Assembly: GCA_910586655.1 (NCBI GenBank)
Contig: CAJUIR010000005.1
Span: 13,278-77,277, forward strand
Direction of reading: 5' to 3'
From: an uncultured Christensenellaceae bacterium
Lineage (GTDB): Bacteria > Bacillota > Clostridia > Christensenellales > Borkfalkiaceae
DNA: 64,000 bases
Each line of letters begins with the position of its first letter. Positions within the stretch are counted from its first letter, which is position 1. Of the stretch, positions 17,286 to 26,556 are shown in pieces. The position numbers were made by a program, and so were the translations under genes. The notes under the pieces are model-generated. The model ran no database searches and was not told the DNA's origin. It saw only the letters and a list, made by a program, of their open reading frames with translations.

Positions 17286-17552
17286 TTGATTGCAGTTTTT
17301 ATAATTGTTGCTTGCATTGTTTTCAAAACGAAAATACCGACTTGTGATAGTGATGGTATTTATGGTGACATATATAACAGTGAATTATACGCCACGGAAT
17401 ATGCTTTATTCACCGCTTACGTGTCTACGGCGGTAACGATCGGCGTATCTGCGCTGCTTGCTTTTGTTTCTTCGCTACTGCTCGGAAGATTGAAGAATCA
17501 AGAAAAACCGGAACAAACCGAACAGACAAGTTCCCAAGCGGAAGTAAAATAA
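17286..17552 (+). CDS. small two-helix membrane protein, start uncertain
   Basis: About 88 residues: a membrane segment at the N-terminus (IAVFIIVACIVF), a short loop, a second membrane segment (VTIGVSALLAFVSSLLLG) and a polar Glu/Gln/Lys tail. No family recognised. There is no ATG: the frame is open from just after the ppdK terminator (17262) and the first usual start is the TTG at 17286, without a ribosome site or promoter. It may be a decayed or truncated gene, or be expressed by readthrough. A good terminator follows, which suggests it was once a functional unit. Confidence 0.45.
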   Translation: MIAVFIIVACIVFKTKIPTCDSDGIYGDIYNSELYATEYALFTAYVSTAVTIGVSALLAFVSSLLLGRLKNQEKPEQTEQTSSQAEVK

Positions 17553-17557
17553 AAAAT

Positions 17558-17593
17558 AAAAAAGAGGCTTGCAACAATGCAAGTCTCTTTTTT
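17558..17593. terminator. bidirectional terminator
   Basis: AAAAAAGAGGCTTGCA / TGCAAGTCTCTTTTTT, 16-bp stem with one mismatch, T/A tracts on both sides; shared by the convergent genes. Confidence 0.85.
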
Positions 17594-17595
17594 CA

Positions 17596-18333
17596 TTAAG
17601 TCATTGCCGCGCCGTCTACTTTGAGCACCGTTCCCGTTACGTAAGACGCCTTATCGCTTGCAAGATAGACGAAGGCTTCGGCAACGTCGTCGGGTTCGCC
17701 CACGCGTCCCAAAGGAATTCCTGCGGAAATTCTTGCCACCGTGTCGGCAGGGAGCGCCGCCACCATGTCCGTTTTGGTAACGCCGGGGGCGACTGCGTTG
17801 ACGCGGATGCCGTCTTTAGCAAGTTCGCGCGCCAACGATTTCGTCAATCCGTTTACCGCAAATTTCGTGGCGGGGTACGCGCATCCAGAGGGCTGTCCGT
17901 ATTCCGAAACCATGGAACTGGTATTCAGGATCACGCCGCAGCCCTGTTCGCGCATGATCCGCGCCGCTGCCTGCGAGCAGATGAAAACCGCTTTCACGTT
18001 GAGATCCAAAACCTTACTGAATTCTTCCGGTGTATAATCGTACAGTTTGGTTGCGGACGACACGCCGGCATTGTTGACAAGAACGTCCAGACTTCCGAAT
18101 TTTTCTTTTACGGAAAGAAACGCTTTTTCCACTGCCGCGGGATCGCATAAATCGGGGCAGATTCCCATAACGCGGTTTTTGTATTCTTTCAAACCGTCGA
18201 GCGCTTTTTCCACCGTTTCCTGTTTCGATCCGGCAATAGCGACGAAAGCGCCTTGTTCCAGATATTTCTTTGCGATCGCGAGCCCGATGCCTCTCGTTCC
18301 GCCCGTGATCACCGCAGTTTTATTTTTTAACAT
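17596..18333 (-). CDS. SDR-family NAD(P)-dependent oxidoreductase (FabG-like)
   Basis: A 245-residue classical short-chain dehydrogenase. The cofactor motif is TGGTRGIG; NNAG is present; the catalytic Ser lies in NTSSMVS and the Tyr-Lys pair in AYPATKFAVNG; the C-terminus GTVLKVDGAAMT is typical of FabG-like 3-oxoacyl reductases. No fatty-acid genes are nearby, so the substrate is undetermined. The start at 18333 is set by AAGGAG 7 nt upstream; an in-frame ATG 48 nt earlier overlaps the promoter. Confidence 0.88.
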   Translation of the reverse strand: MLKNKTAVITGGTRGIGLAIAKKYLEQGAFVAIAGSKQETVEKALDGLKEYKNRVMGICPDLCDPAAVEKAFLSVKEKFGSLDVLVNNAGVSSATKLYDYTPEEFSKVLDLNVKAVFICSQAAARIMREQGCGVILNTSSMVSEYGQPSGCAYPATKFAVNGLTKSLARELAKDGIRVNAVAPGVTKTDMVAALPADTVARISAGIPLGRVGEPDDVAEAFVYLASDKASYVTGTVLKVDGAAMT

Positions 18334-18352
18334 AATGTTTCTCCTTTGCAAC

Positions 18353-18381
18353 AGTATAGCGGAATTATATCGAGTTGTCAA
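18353..18381 (-). promoter_or_regulatory. promoter of the SDR gene
   Basis: On the minus strand TTGACA (18381-18376), 17-bp spacer, TATACT (18358-18353). Confidence 0.8.
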
Positions 18382-18417
18382 CAGAAGATTTCTGCCGATG
18401 AAACGCAGTTTGTTTCG

Positions 18418-18446
18418 TTGACAAACAAAAAGAAACAGGATATAAT
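18418..18446 (+). promoter_or_regulatory. perfect consensus promoter of nadA
   Basis: TTGACA (18418-18423), 17 bp, TATAAT (18441-18446), about 40 nt of leader before the ATG. No known repressor site recognised. Confidence 0.88.
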
Positions 18447-18493
18447 ATTTTTGATTCCGAAGGTGGGAAGTCTTCCTTCGTTTCAGGACAACT

Positions 18494-19408
18494 ATGACGA
18501 TACTCGAAATGCAGAAGGAAATTCTGCGCTTAAAAAAACAACGGAATATCCTTGTGCTTGCGCATTCTTATCAGCGCAGGGAAGTTGTGGAAGTTGCCGA
18601 CTACACGGGCGATTCCTATGCTTTGGCGCGGTATGTGCAAAATGCAACCGCCGAAAACGTTGTCATGTGCGGCGTCCGCTTTATGGCGGAAACGGTGAAA
18701 ATCCTTTCTCCAGAAAAAAAAGTGTACTTATCGCATGCGGAGGCAGGATGTCCTATGGCGGAACAACTCGATCCCGAATTGCTGATTTCTTTAAAACAAC
18801 AATATCCGTCTGCGGCGGTTGCGGCGTATATCAATACGACGGCAGAATTGAAAACGCTTTGCGACGTCTGCGTAACGTCTTCTTCCGCGGAACGGATTTT
18901 ATCCAAACTTCCGCAAAAAGAAATTCTCTTTATTCCCGACATCAATCTCGGGAGATATATCGAGAGCAAACTGCCCGAAAAAAAGTTTCATTTCATTCAG
19001 GGCGGATGTCCTACCCACGTCCGCGCGACGGCGCAGGACGTTGCACGCATGCGCGAACTGCATCCCGACGCGCTCTTTCTCGTTCATCCCGAATGTCGGT
19101 TCGAAGTGGTGCAGAAAGCGGACTACGTCGGTTCGACGAGCGGGATTATGGACTACGCAAAACAGTCTGCGGCAACCGAGTTTATCATCGGAACGGACAA
19201 TTCCATTGCCGAACATTTGCAGTACGAATGTCCGCAGAAAAAATTCTATCCGCTTTCCAAAGATCTGGTTTGTCATAATATGAAACTGACAACGCTGCCC
19301 GACGTATTAAACTGCTGCGCGGGCGAAGGGGAGGAAATAATGCTTTCCGAAGAAGTGCGGCTTGCCGCGAAAAAGTGTATCGACCGCATGATCGAATTGG
19401 GCGGTTAA
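18494..19408 (+). CDS. nadA: quinolinate synthase NadA
   Basis: A 304-residue [4Fe-4S] enzyme that condenses iminoaspartate and dihydroxyacetone phosphate to quinolinate in de novo NAD synthesis. Family motifs: AHSYQRREVVEVADYTGDS, VVMCGVRFMAETVKIL (cluster Cys about residue 59), GGCPTHVRA, VHPECRFEVV, and GSTSGIMDYA. Two adjacent Cys follow near the C-terminus (LNCCAGEG). nadB and nadC, usual partners, are absent from the window; a PnuC-like vitamin transporter is found 7 kb away. It has a perfect consensus promoter and its own terminator. Confidence 0.95.
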   Translation: MTILEMQKEILRLKKQRNILVLAHSYQRREVVEVADYTGDSYALARYVQNATAENVVMCGVRFMAETVKILSPEKKVYLSHAEAGCPMAEQLDPELLISLKQQYPSAAVAAYINTTAELKTLCDVCVTSSSAERILSKLPQKEILFIPDINLGRYIESKLPEKKFHFIQGGCPTHVRATAQDVARMRELHPDALFLVHPECRFEVVQKADYVGSTSGIMDYAKQSAATEFIIGTDNSIAEHLQYECPQKKFYPLSKDLVCHNMKLTTLPDVLNCCAGEGEEIMLSEEVRLAAKKCIDRMIELGG

Positions 19409-19441
19409 GGATACATTGTTGTATTTAAAAACAATGAAAGC

Positions 19442-19478
19442 AAAAGCCGCCGCGCAGGAATGCGCGGCGGCTTTTTTT
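19442..19478. terminator. strong bidirectional terminator after nadA
   Basis: AAAAGCCGCCGCGCA / TGCGCGGCGGCTTTT, 15-bp stem, then a T-run. Shared with the convergent P-type ATPase gene. Confidence 0.9.
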
Positions 19479-22100
19479 CTATTTCGAATTAGATGTTTTT
19501 TCGGATGGATTCATTAAGTCGCATAGACGTATCAACAGGTCGGAAACGGGGAACGCCGCAAGAACAATGCAGATGATATATAGGATCTGCGCGAAACTGA
19601 AATGAACGGCGCTCCAATCGTCGCAGACGAGATTGCCCAAGACGGGTACGCAGAATACGACGATGCAAACCGCCGCCGAAAACGTATACGCAAGCGCACG
19701 TAATAAGTTGAACGGCTGCATGACGCGGAACAGCATCACAAGTCCCGTCAAAGTCAGCGTGAGTACCAACAGAGGATTGTAATTTGTTTCAAAGCCTTCT
19801 GCGGCGGGCAAAAATTCTTTTGCAAGATAGACTGTGACGATGCTCAAAAATAAGGTGATTGCTCCCGGGATCGATCGCGACAGGACAAAGGGAATAAATT
19901 TCCCCTTTACGCGTTCGTTGTTGGGCTGTAAGGTAATTACGGCGGAAGGAAGCGCGGCGATCAGCATTTCAAAGAGCAGCATGTTGTTGGTTTTAAAGAA
20001 ATAAGAACTGTTCACTGCGAAACAGAAAATCGCAAGAATGGTAATAAACAGCGTTTTCATGATATACAGCGAAGCGCTCGATTTGATGTTATTGATGACC
20101 CTGCGCCCCTCGTAAACGACGGAGGGGAGATTGAGGAAATTATTATCCATTAAAACGAGGTGCGAAACGTTCCGCGCCGCCTCGCTTCCCGAAGCGACCG
20201 ATACGGCGCAATCGGCTTCTTTGAGCGCCAGAATATCGTTTACGCCGTCGCCCGTCATCGCCACGGTATTGCCCTGTTTTTTGATCGCTTTCACAAGGAT
20301 CGCTTTCTGTTCGGGGGTAACTCTGCCGAATACGGTGTATTGGCTCGCGACGTTTTCCACTTCCATATCGGTCAACCCGTCGAGCGAAATATACTTGCTC
20401 GCGTGTTTGACGCCGACTCGCCGCGCCACTTCGGAAACCGTTACGGGATTGTCGCCCGAAATGATTTTGATATTCACGTCGTTATCGCGGAACCATTTAA
20501 TGGTTTCGATCGCATCGCTGCGGATATTGTCCGCAAGCGTAATGATCGCCGCGGGGCGGAAGAGAGAGGGCAGCCTGTCGCCGGCAATGGCGTTGGGCGA
20601 GTGCGCAAGCATGAGAACGCGAAGTCCTGCCTGTGCGTACTGTTTTACGATTTTTTCGATTTTCGGCGGCATGGGACGAAGCACGAATTCGGGCGCGCCC
20701 ATGGCGTACGTTCCCAAATCGCCGAAGGTCACGGCAGAGAGTTTCCGTTTGCTCGAAAACGGGATCGTCGCCGTCGGTTGCAACGCGTTGGAATGGCCGA
20801 ATCTCGTCGTCAACGCAATCGACGTCTGGTTGTTGTCGTCTAACGCGGCAAGCATGCTGCCCATGACTTCGTCGAGAGAATGCTGCGAAAAACTGCCTAA
20901 AATCATACAGTCGTTCACCGTCATTCTGCCGTCCGTGATCGTACCCGTTTTGTCAAGGCACAGCACGTTGACGCGCGCGAGCATTTCAAGGGAATAGAGA
21001 TCCTGCACCAGGGTATGTTTTTTGGCGAGCCGCCTTACGCCGATCGCCATGGCAAGCGAAGTGAGGAGCAGCAAGCCCGAGGGGATCATCCCGATGACGA
21101 CCGCGCCGGTCAGTTGAATGGATTCGGAAATATCGTGTCCCGTTGCCGTTAAGTTGCGCCAGAACATCAGCCCTGCTATCAGCGGGATGAGGCAGGCGAT
21201 CACGCGGATGAACAGGCGGATGGAATTCATGATCTCCGAGCGCGGTTTTTTGTATTTTTTCGCTTTGGAGGTGAGGCTGTTGAGGTACGTCGCCTTTCCG
21301 ACTTTTTCCACGCGCACGCGGCACGATCCGCTGGAAATAAACGATCCTGCATACAGAAGTTCGCCTTCCGTCTTTTTGACGGGGACCGATTCGCCCGTCA
21401 ACAGCGATTCGTTCACTTCCACGTTCCCGTCCGCAAGACGGCAGTCGGCGGGAACTTGCTGACCTGCTTCGAGCAGCACAACGTCGTCCACTACGATTTC
21501 CCGCACGGGGATTTCCAGTTTGATTCCACCGCGCATGACTTTGGTCGTCGCAGAGATCAGAACGGAAAGTTTATCGATTTGTTTTTTTGCAAGAATTTCC
21601 TGTACGATCCCGATGACAAGATTTGCGCCGAAGATGGCCACGAACAGAAATTGAGAAACGCTCGCCTGCGCATAGAGAAGCGCGCCGGCAACGATCACGC
21701 ACAGTAAATTGAAGAAAGTACAGATATTACCGAAGAAAATACTCGCATAGGATTTGCTGTACTTTTTGTTGACGTCGTTAAACAAAAACTGATTGAGCCG
21801 CGTTTCGACCTGATCGCTGCTTAACCCTTCGTCAAGCGACGGCGAAAAACGTTCCACTTCCGATTCGGAGGGAATCTTTTTTGCCTTTTTGAACCGCTTC
21901 ATCAGGTTCTTGCGCGACTGTTTTTCTTTTTGCACCGCCGCGCTCTCCAAAACGCGCGAAGAAAAACTCCGCTTGTTTTTGCGCGGTTCTTTTTCTTCCT
22001 GCTCGGGTTCGGGTTCCGTCTCGGCTACTTCCGCTTCCGCCGTTGCAGTCTCTTCTTCAAGCAGGTTTTCCTTTTCGTTCTTTTTGGATTTATATCTCAT
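19479..22100 (-). CDS. cation-translocating P-type ATPase (CtpE-like)
   Basis: An 873-residue HAD-type pump. It has the actuator loop LTGESVPVKK (about residue 234), the phosphorylation motif CLDKTGTITDG (about 382), and the hinge TGDGVNDILALKEAD (about 613), followed by six C-terminal membrane helices. The N-terminal ~100 residues are a highly charged Glu/Lys-rich extension with no obvious metal-binding Cys. The overall pattern resembles the CtpE/Ca2+-type group, but the ion cannot be read from sequence. Monocistronic. Confidence 0.88.
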   Translation of the reverse strand: MRYKSKKNEKENLLEEETATAEAEVAETEPEPEQEEKEPRKNKRSFSSRVLESAAVQKEKQSRKNLMKRFKKAKKIPSESEVERFSPSLDEGLSSDQVETRLNQFLFNDVNKKYSKSYASIFFGNICTFFNLLCVIVAGALLYAQASVSQFLFVAIFGANLVIGIVQEILAKKQIDKLSVLISATTKVMRGGIKLEIPVREIVVDDVVLLEAGQQVPADCRLADGNVEVNESLLTGESVPVKKTEGELLYAGSFISSGSCRVRVEKVGKATYLNSLTSKAKKYKKPRSEIMNSIRLFIRVIACLIPLIAGLMFWRNLTATGHDISESIQLTGAVVIGMIPSGLLLLTSLAMAIGVRRLAKKHTLVQDLYSLEMLARVNVLCLDKTGTITDGRMTVNDCMILGSFSQHSLDEVMGSMLAALDDNNQTSIALTTRFGHSNALQPTATIPFSSKRKLSAVTFGDLGTYAMGAPEFVLRPMPPKIEKIVKQYAQAGLRVLMLAHSPNAIAGDRLPSLFRPAAIITLADNIRSDAIETIKWFRDNDVNIKIISGDNPVTVSEVARRVGVKHASKYISLDGLTDMEVENVASQYTVFGRVTPEQKAILVKAIKKQGNTVAMTGDGVNDILALKEADCAVSVASGSEAARNVSHLVLMDNNFLNLPSVVYEGRRVINNIKSSASLYIMKTLFITILAIFCFAVNSSYFFKTNNMLLFEMLIAALPSAVITLQPNNERVKGKFIPFVLSRSIPGAITLFLSIVTVYLAKEFLPAAEGFETNYNPLLVLTLTLTGLVMLFRVMQPFNLLRALAYTFSAAVCIVVFCVPVLGNLVCDDWSAVHFSFAQILYIICIVLAAFPVSDLLIRLCDLMNPSEKTSNSK

Positions 22101-22152
22101 AATGAATCTGCCTTCGCGTTTCGAACTTTACCTTATTATATTTAATATGCAC

Positions 22153-22181
22153 ATTATACACGCTTCTCCTTCAAAAGTCAA
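22153..22181 (-). promoter_or_regulatory. promoter of the P-type ATPase gene
   Basis: On the minus strand TTGACT (22181-22176), 17-bp spacer, TATAAT (22158-22153). Confidence 0.8.
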
Positions 22182-22219
22182 ATTTTTTCTCGAGAAACCT
22201 CTTTCCGCAAGGTAAAGCG

Positions 22220-22248
22220 TTGCAATCATCGGAAAAAAGTTGTATAAT
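22220..22248 (+). promoter_or_regulatory. promoter of the serS operon
   Basis: TTGCAA (22220-22225), 17-bp spacer, TATAAT (22243-22248). The leader is only about 23 nt, so there is no T-box, unlike pheST. Confidence 0.8.
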
Positions 22249-22277
22249 TGAGTAAATTTGCATGGCGAGGTTTTTGT

Positions 22278-23567
22278 ATGATCGATATCGTGTTTCTTCG
22301 GAATCATCCGGACGAGGTTCGGGAAAATATCCGTAAAAAATTTCAGGAGAAAAAACTTCCTTTGGTGGACGAAGCCATCGCGCTTGACGAGAAACGCCGC
22401 GCACTGCAAACGGAAGGCGATTCGTTGCGCGCTTCGCGCAACGCGATTTCCAAGATGATCGGTCAGTTTATGAAAGAAAAGAAGATCGAAGAAGCGGAAG
22501 CGGCGAAAGCGCAGGTCAATGCGGAGGCGCTCCGTCTTGCGGAAATCGAACGGGAAACCGAAGAAACGTCAAACCGTTTAACGCAGGTCATGATGCGGAT
22601 CCCCAACATGATCTCTACTGATACGCCCATCGGGAAAGACGATTTCGAAAACGTGGAGGGTCAGCGCTTTTTAGAACCCAAAACGCCCGATTTCGAAATC
22701 CCGTATCACCTTGAAATTTTGGAACGGTTAAACGGAATCGACGTTGACAGCGCACGCCGTACCAGCGGACAGGGATTTTATTATCTGACGGGGGATATTG
22801 CGAGACTGCATTCCGCCGTACTTACTTATGCACGCGATTTTATGATCGAAAAAGGATTTACCTACTGCATTCCGCCGTACATGATCCGCTCGTCCGTCGT
22901 GTCGGGCGTAATGAGTTTCGAAGAAATGGAAGGCATGATGTACAAGATCGAAGGGGAAGATCTGTATCTCATCGGGACCAGCGAACATTCCATGATCGGC
23001 AGATTTATGGGAACCACGCTTGACGGCAACAGCCTGCCGCTTACGCTTACCAGTTATTCCCCTTGTTTCAGAAAGGAGAAGGGAGCGCACGGGATCGAGG
23101 AGCGAGGAATTTACCGCATTCACCAGTTTGAGAAGCAGGAGATGATCGTGATCTGCAAACCCGAAGACAGCGAAGCATGGTACGAAAAAATGTGGAATTA
23201 CACGGTGGAGTTGTTTGTTTCTTTGGGGATTCCCGTCCGCACGCTCGAATGCTGTTCGGGCGATTTGGCAGATCTCAAATACCGCAGCGTAGACGTGGAG
23301 GCATGGAGTCCCCGTCAACAGAAATATTTCGAAGTGGGGTCCTGTTCCAATCTGACCGACGCGCAGGCGAGAAGGTTGGGAATCCGTTATAAAACCGAGA
23401 AAGGGAATGCGTTCGCGCACACGTTAAACAATACGGTCGTCGCGCCGCCGAGAATGCTGATCGCGTTTGTGGAAAATCATCTCCGTGCAGACGGCAGCGT
23501 GGAAATTCCCGAAGCGCTCCGTCCCTACATGGGCGGAAAAACGGAGATCAGCGTAAAGAAGGCATGA
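22278..23567 (+). CDS. serS: seryl-tRNA synthetase
   Basis: A 429-residue class II synthetase. The N-terminal ~110 residues form the antiparallel coiled-coil arm that grips the long variable arm of tRNA-Ser. Catalytic motifs: motif 2 in FRKEKGAHGIEERGIYRIHQ and motif 3 near the C-terminus (MLIAFVENH ... IPEALRPYMGG). The start at 22278 follows CGAGG by 7 nt; the frame extends upstream to 22248 but that lies in the promoter. It overlaps the next gene by ATGA. Confidence 0.96.
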   Translation: MIDIVFLRNHPDEVRENIRKKFQEKKLPLVDEAIALDEKRRALQTEGDSLRASRNAISKMIGQFMKEKKIEEAEAAKAQVNAEALRLAEIERETEETSNRLTQVMMRIPNMISTDTPIGKDDFENVEGQRFLEPKTPDFEIPYHLEILERLNGIDVDSARRTSGQGFYYLTGDIARLHSAVLTYARDFMIEKGFTYCIPPYMIRSSVVSGVMSFEEMEGMMYKIEGEDLYLIGTSEHSMIGRFMGTTLDGNSLPLTLTSYSPCFRKEKGAHGIEERGIYRIHQFEKQEMIVICKPEDSEAWYEKMWNYTVELFVSLGIPVRTLECCSGDLADLKYRSVDVEAWSPRQQKYFEVGSCSNLTDAQARRLGIRYKTEKGNAFAHTLNNTVVAPPRMLIAFVENHLRADGSVEIPEALRPYMGGKTEISVKKA

Positions 23568-24511
23568 AGTACGTTTTTTTCGATATCGAGTGCGCGTGCG
23601 TCTATAAAAATACGGCAAAAATTTGCGCGTTCGGATACGTCGTAACGGATGGGAAATTTCAGGTGATCGAGCGCGAAGATATTTTGCTCAACCCCAAAGG
23701 GAAATTTCATTTGACCGACCGCAAAGGAAGAGAGGGGCTGGTGCTTCCGTACGAATACGAAGATTTTAAAAAGTACCCCGTATTTTCGGCGGAATATCCG
23801 CGCATCAAAGCGCTCCTCGAAGACAAAGACGCCGTTGTGTTGGGGCATGCCACCGTCAACGACGTAAACTATCTGAATCTCGAAACGCGGCGGTATAAAC
23901 TACAACCGTTGCATTTTGCATTTTACGACACGCAGTTTTTTTACATGAACGTGACGGGCAACTATGCACGGCAATACGGATTGGGAGCGATGGCGGAAGA
24001 GTTGGGCGTAGAATTCACGCCGCACCGCGCGGTGGATGATGCCTATGCCACCATGTGCGCGTGCCGTGCGATCTGCGAACGGGAAAAGACGGACGTGCAC
24101 GGACTTGTTTCGCGTTATGCCATTCGCGCGGGGCGTGCGGGCGGCGGAAATATCACGCCGCTTTCTTCTGCGGGACAGAGCCGGTATTTTGCGCAGCGCG
24201 AAAAAGAAAAAGAGATCCGCGCCCGCGCGCACGAACAGTTCTACCGCGTCGTCAACAGGAATCTGAACAAAAAAAGAAAGGGCAGACTTTCGGGAAAAGT
24301 GTTTTGCTTTGCCAAAGAAATCGAGGAAGATCTTCCGAATTCAGTCAATCTCGTTTCGGCGATTTTCGAAGCAGGCGGGACGTATACCTCCCATCCTGCG
24401 GAATGCAACGTGTATATTGCGTGTGAGGAGGACGGGGTTCGCTATCGGAATGCAGTCCTAAGCGGCGCGGCGGTGATCCCTTTGAGTTTGCTTGCGGAGG
24501 CATTGAAGTGA
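23564..24511 (+). CDS. DnaQ-like 3'-5' exonuclease with C-terminal extension
   Basis: A 315-residue protein. The first ~180 residues are a DEDDh exonuclease: FFDIECACVY (DxE), GHATVNDVNYLNL (second D) and HRAVDDAYAT (H-x4-D). The last ~75 residues (from GKVFCFAKEIEEDL) look like a compact alpha/beta module, possibly BRCT-like, as in some DNA polymerase III epsilon-type nucleases. It is coupled by 4-nt overlaps to serS upstream and to the rRNA methyltransferase downstream. Substrate (DNA or RNA) is not fixed by the sequence. Confidence 0.8.
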   Translation: MKYVFFDIECACVYKNTAKICAFGYVVTDGKFQVIEREDILLNPKGKFHLTDRKGREGLVLPYEYEDFKKYPVFSAEYPRIKALLEDKDAVVLGHATVNDVNYLNLETRRYKLQPLHFAFYDTQFFYMNVTGNYARQYGLGAMAEELGVEFTPHRAVDDAYATMCACRAICEREKTDVHGLVSRYAIRAGRAGGGNITPLSSAGQSRYFAQREKEKEIRARAHEQFYRVVNRNLNKKRKGRLSGKVFCFAKEIEEDLPNSVNLVSAIFEAGGTYTSHPAECNVYIACEEDGVRYRNAVLSGAAVIPLSLLAEALK

Positions 24512-25794
24512 ATTTGCCCCAAGAATTTTTATCGAGAATGAAAGAAAGGCTGGGAGAGGAGTTCCCCGCCTTTTTGCAATCTTATCAAACGCCGCCCGTC
24601 AAAGCGATCCGTGTCAATACGTTAAAGATTTCCCGCGAAGAGTTTCAAAAAATTTCTCCGTTCACGCTGATCGGAAACGTACCGTGGGAAGCAAACGGCT
24701 ATTTAATCGACGCAACGAAGGCGGGTTCTGACGCGTATCATTTTGCGGGTTTATATTACAGTCAGGAACCGTCCGCCATGTTTCCCGTATCGCTTCTGGG
24801 AGTCAGCGAGGGGGAGCGGGTTCTCGATTTATGCGCCGCGCCCGGGGGGAAGGCAACACAGATCGCCTGCGCGCTGAACGGCAAAGGGATCCTGATCGCA
24901 AACGAACACGACTACACCCGTTGTCGGATCCTTTCCGAAAATATTGAACGGTTGGGCGTTCGCAATGCCGCCGCGGTGAATGCCGAACCGTCCGTGCTTG
25001 CCGAGCGGTTTCCCGAATATTTCGATAAAATTTTGGTGGATGCACCGTGTTCCGGCGAGGGGATGTTCCGCAAAGATCCGTTTGCGGCGGAACAGTGGTC
25101 TCCTGCGCTGGTGCGCGGTTGCGCGTACAAACAAAAAGAGATTTTAACGTGTGCGGCACAGATGCTCCGAAAGGGCGGTCGGCTGGTTTATTCTACTTGC
25201 ACGTTTTCCGCAGAAGAAAACGAGGGGCAAATTGAATCGTTTATCAAGTCCCATCCCGAGTTTGTGCTTTTGCAAACGAGGAGGCTCTATCCGCACGAAG
25301 GCTGCGGCGAAGGACAGTTTGCCGCCTTGCTGGAAAAGACGGAAGGCGGCGAAGGGGAAGTAAAACGTTTTCCGGTGAAGCGGGCGGTACAAGCCGAACG
25401 CGCATTTTCGGATTTTTCCGAGGAATTTTTGCAAGGGGATCGGTTGGAAGGAGACATTACAACGCTTTCCGACGGGCGCATGTACCTATTGCCTGCGGAC
25501 ATGCCTGTGCTCGGTGTGCGCACGTTACGCTTTGGCTTGGAACTGGGCGTGTGGGACGGCAAAACTTTCAAACCTGCACATGCGCTTGCGGCAAGCATAA
25601 AACGGTCGCAATGCAACCGTTTTCTATCGCTGTCGCGCGAGGAAAGCGAAAAATATCTGCGCGGCGAAACGATCGGGAACGATATTCCGAACGGCTGGTG
25701 CGTCGTAGGAATAGAACGGTTCCCTTTGGGGTTGGGAAAAGCCGTGAACGGTATTATAAAAAATCACTTCCCCAAAGGTTTGAGGAAGCGGTAA
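24508..25794 (+). CDS. NOL1/NOP2/Sun-family rRNA m5C methyltransferase (RsmF-like)
   Basis: A 428-residue enzyme. The SAM-binding motif is LDLCAAPGGKATQIA; the two catalytic cysteines of m5C methyltransferases are in DAPCSGEGMFRKD and YSTCTFSAEENE. The C-terminal ~130 residues resemble the RsmF-type PUA-like tail that binds rRNA. The start codon is a GTG overlapping the previous stop (GTGA). By family it methylates cytosines in 16S rRNA. No terminator is evident after it; it converges with the pnuC-like gene 36 nt away. Confidence 0.9.
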   Translation: MNLPQEFLSRMKERLGEEFPAFLQSYQTPPVKAIRVNTLKISREEFQKISPFTLIGNVPWEANGYLIDATKAGSDAYHFAGLYYSQEPSAMFPVSLLGVSEGERVLDLCAAPGGKATQIACALNGKGILIANEHDYTRCRILSENIERLGVRNAAAVNAEPSVLAERFPEYFDKILVDAPCSGEGMFRKDPFAAEQWSPALVRGCAYKQKEILTCAAQMLRKGGRLVYSTCTFSAEENEGQIESFIKSHPEFVLLQTRRLYPHEGCGEGQFAALLEKTEGGEGEVKRFPVKRAVQAERAFSDFSEEFLQGDRLEGDITTLSDGRMYLLPADMPVLGVRTLRFGLELGVWDGKTFKPAHALAASIKRSQCNRFLSLSREESEKYLRGETIGNDIPNGWCVVGIERFPLGLGKAVNGIIKNHFPKGLRKR

Positions 25795-25830
25795 AAAATG
25801 AACTTGAAATTTGCAGCGAATCGGACGGAA

Positions 25831-26544
25831 CTATTCGGATTTCTCCTGTAAGAATTTCTGTTGTTTTTTCTGCATCCGCAGCCAGTTCACGAACCCGTAT
25901 AGATCGTTCAACAGAAAAGCGGAAAAACAGACGATCATGGCAACGGATTCGGTATCGCTGCGTGCGGTAAGTGACCACAGTACGATCAGTACAACGTCGT
26001 TAACGGCATATGCCGCGGCATAATACGGGCTGCGGCGCAGCGACAGATACACGGCATAAAAACTGGTAAAAACGGAAGCGGTGCTCCAAATCAGATTAGC
26101 GGTGTCGAACGCTCTGAGAATAAAATAAAACGCAACCGAAACAGCGATTCCGAGCAGAAACGAAAGCGCGTATTCCAAAACAGAAAGACGGTTGATTTTT
26201 ACTTGCGTATTGTTGCCCGAAAAGGGGTGTTTCAACCACACTACGGCGGTTGCAACGGCAATGGGCGCGGTCATGCCGAGGTAAGTGACCATTTCGCCGT
26301 AGTAACGGAACGCGTAAGATACGACTCCGTAAAACGCTGCGAATACGATACTGAGAAACTGACCCGCAACGTTTCCCTTTGCAACCAGAATCAGCGCCGT
26401 AACGCCGATGAGCGATGCAGTCAAACTGTAATAGTTCGTATTTCTGCACAATACAAACGCCAGCACGATTGCCGTCACGGAACCGCCCCAAAGCAAATAT
26501 TCGAACAACGTAATACTTTTGAAAAACCGTTTGATTCGCTGCAT
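25831..26544 (-). CDS. PnuC-like vitamin transporter
   Basis: A 237-residue protein with about seven to eight membrane segments and the overall pattern of the PnuC (SWEET-like) family, for example AKGNVAGQFLSIVFAAFYG and a final FLLNDLYGFVNW. PnuC proteins take up nicotinamide riboside by facilitated diffusion; PnuT (thiamine) and PnuX (riboflavin) relatives exist, so the vitamin is not certain. GGGGG 5 nt before the ATG serves as ribosome site. Expression appears to be attenuated by the upstream leader described below. Confidence 0.75.
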   Translation of the reverse strand: MQRIKRFFKSITLFEYLLWGGSVTAIVLAFVLCRNTNYYSLTASLIGVTALILVAKGNVAGQFLSIVFAAFYGVVSYAFRYYGEMVTYLGMTAPIAVATAVVWLKHPFSGNNTQVKINRLSVLEYALSFLLGIAVSVAFYFILRAFDTANLIWSTASVFTSFYAVYLSLRRSPYYAAAYAVNDVVLIVLWSLTARSDTESVAMIVCFSAFLLNDLYGFVNWLRMQKKQQKFLQEKSE

Positions 26545-26556
26545 CGTATCCCCCGT

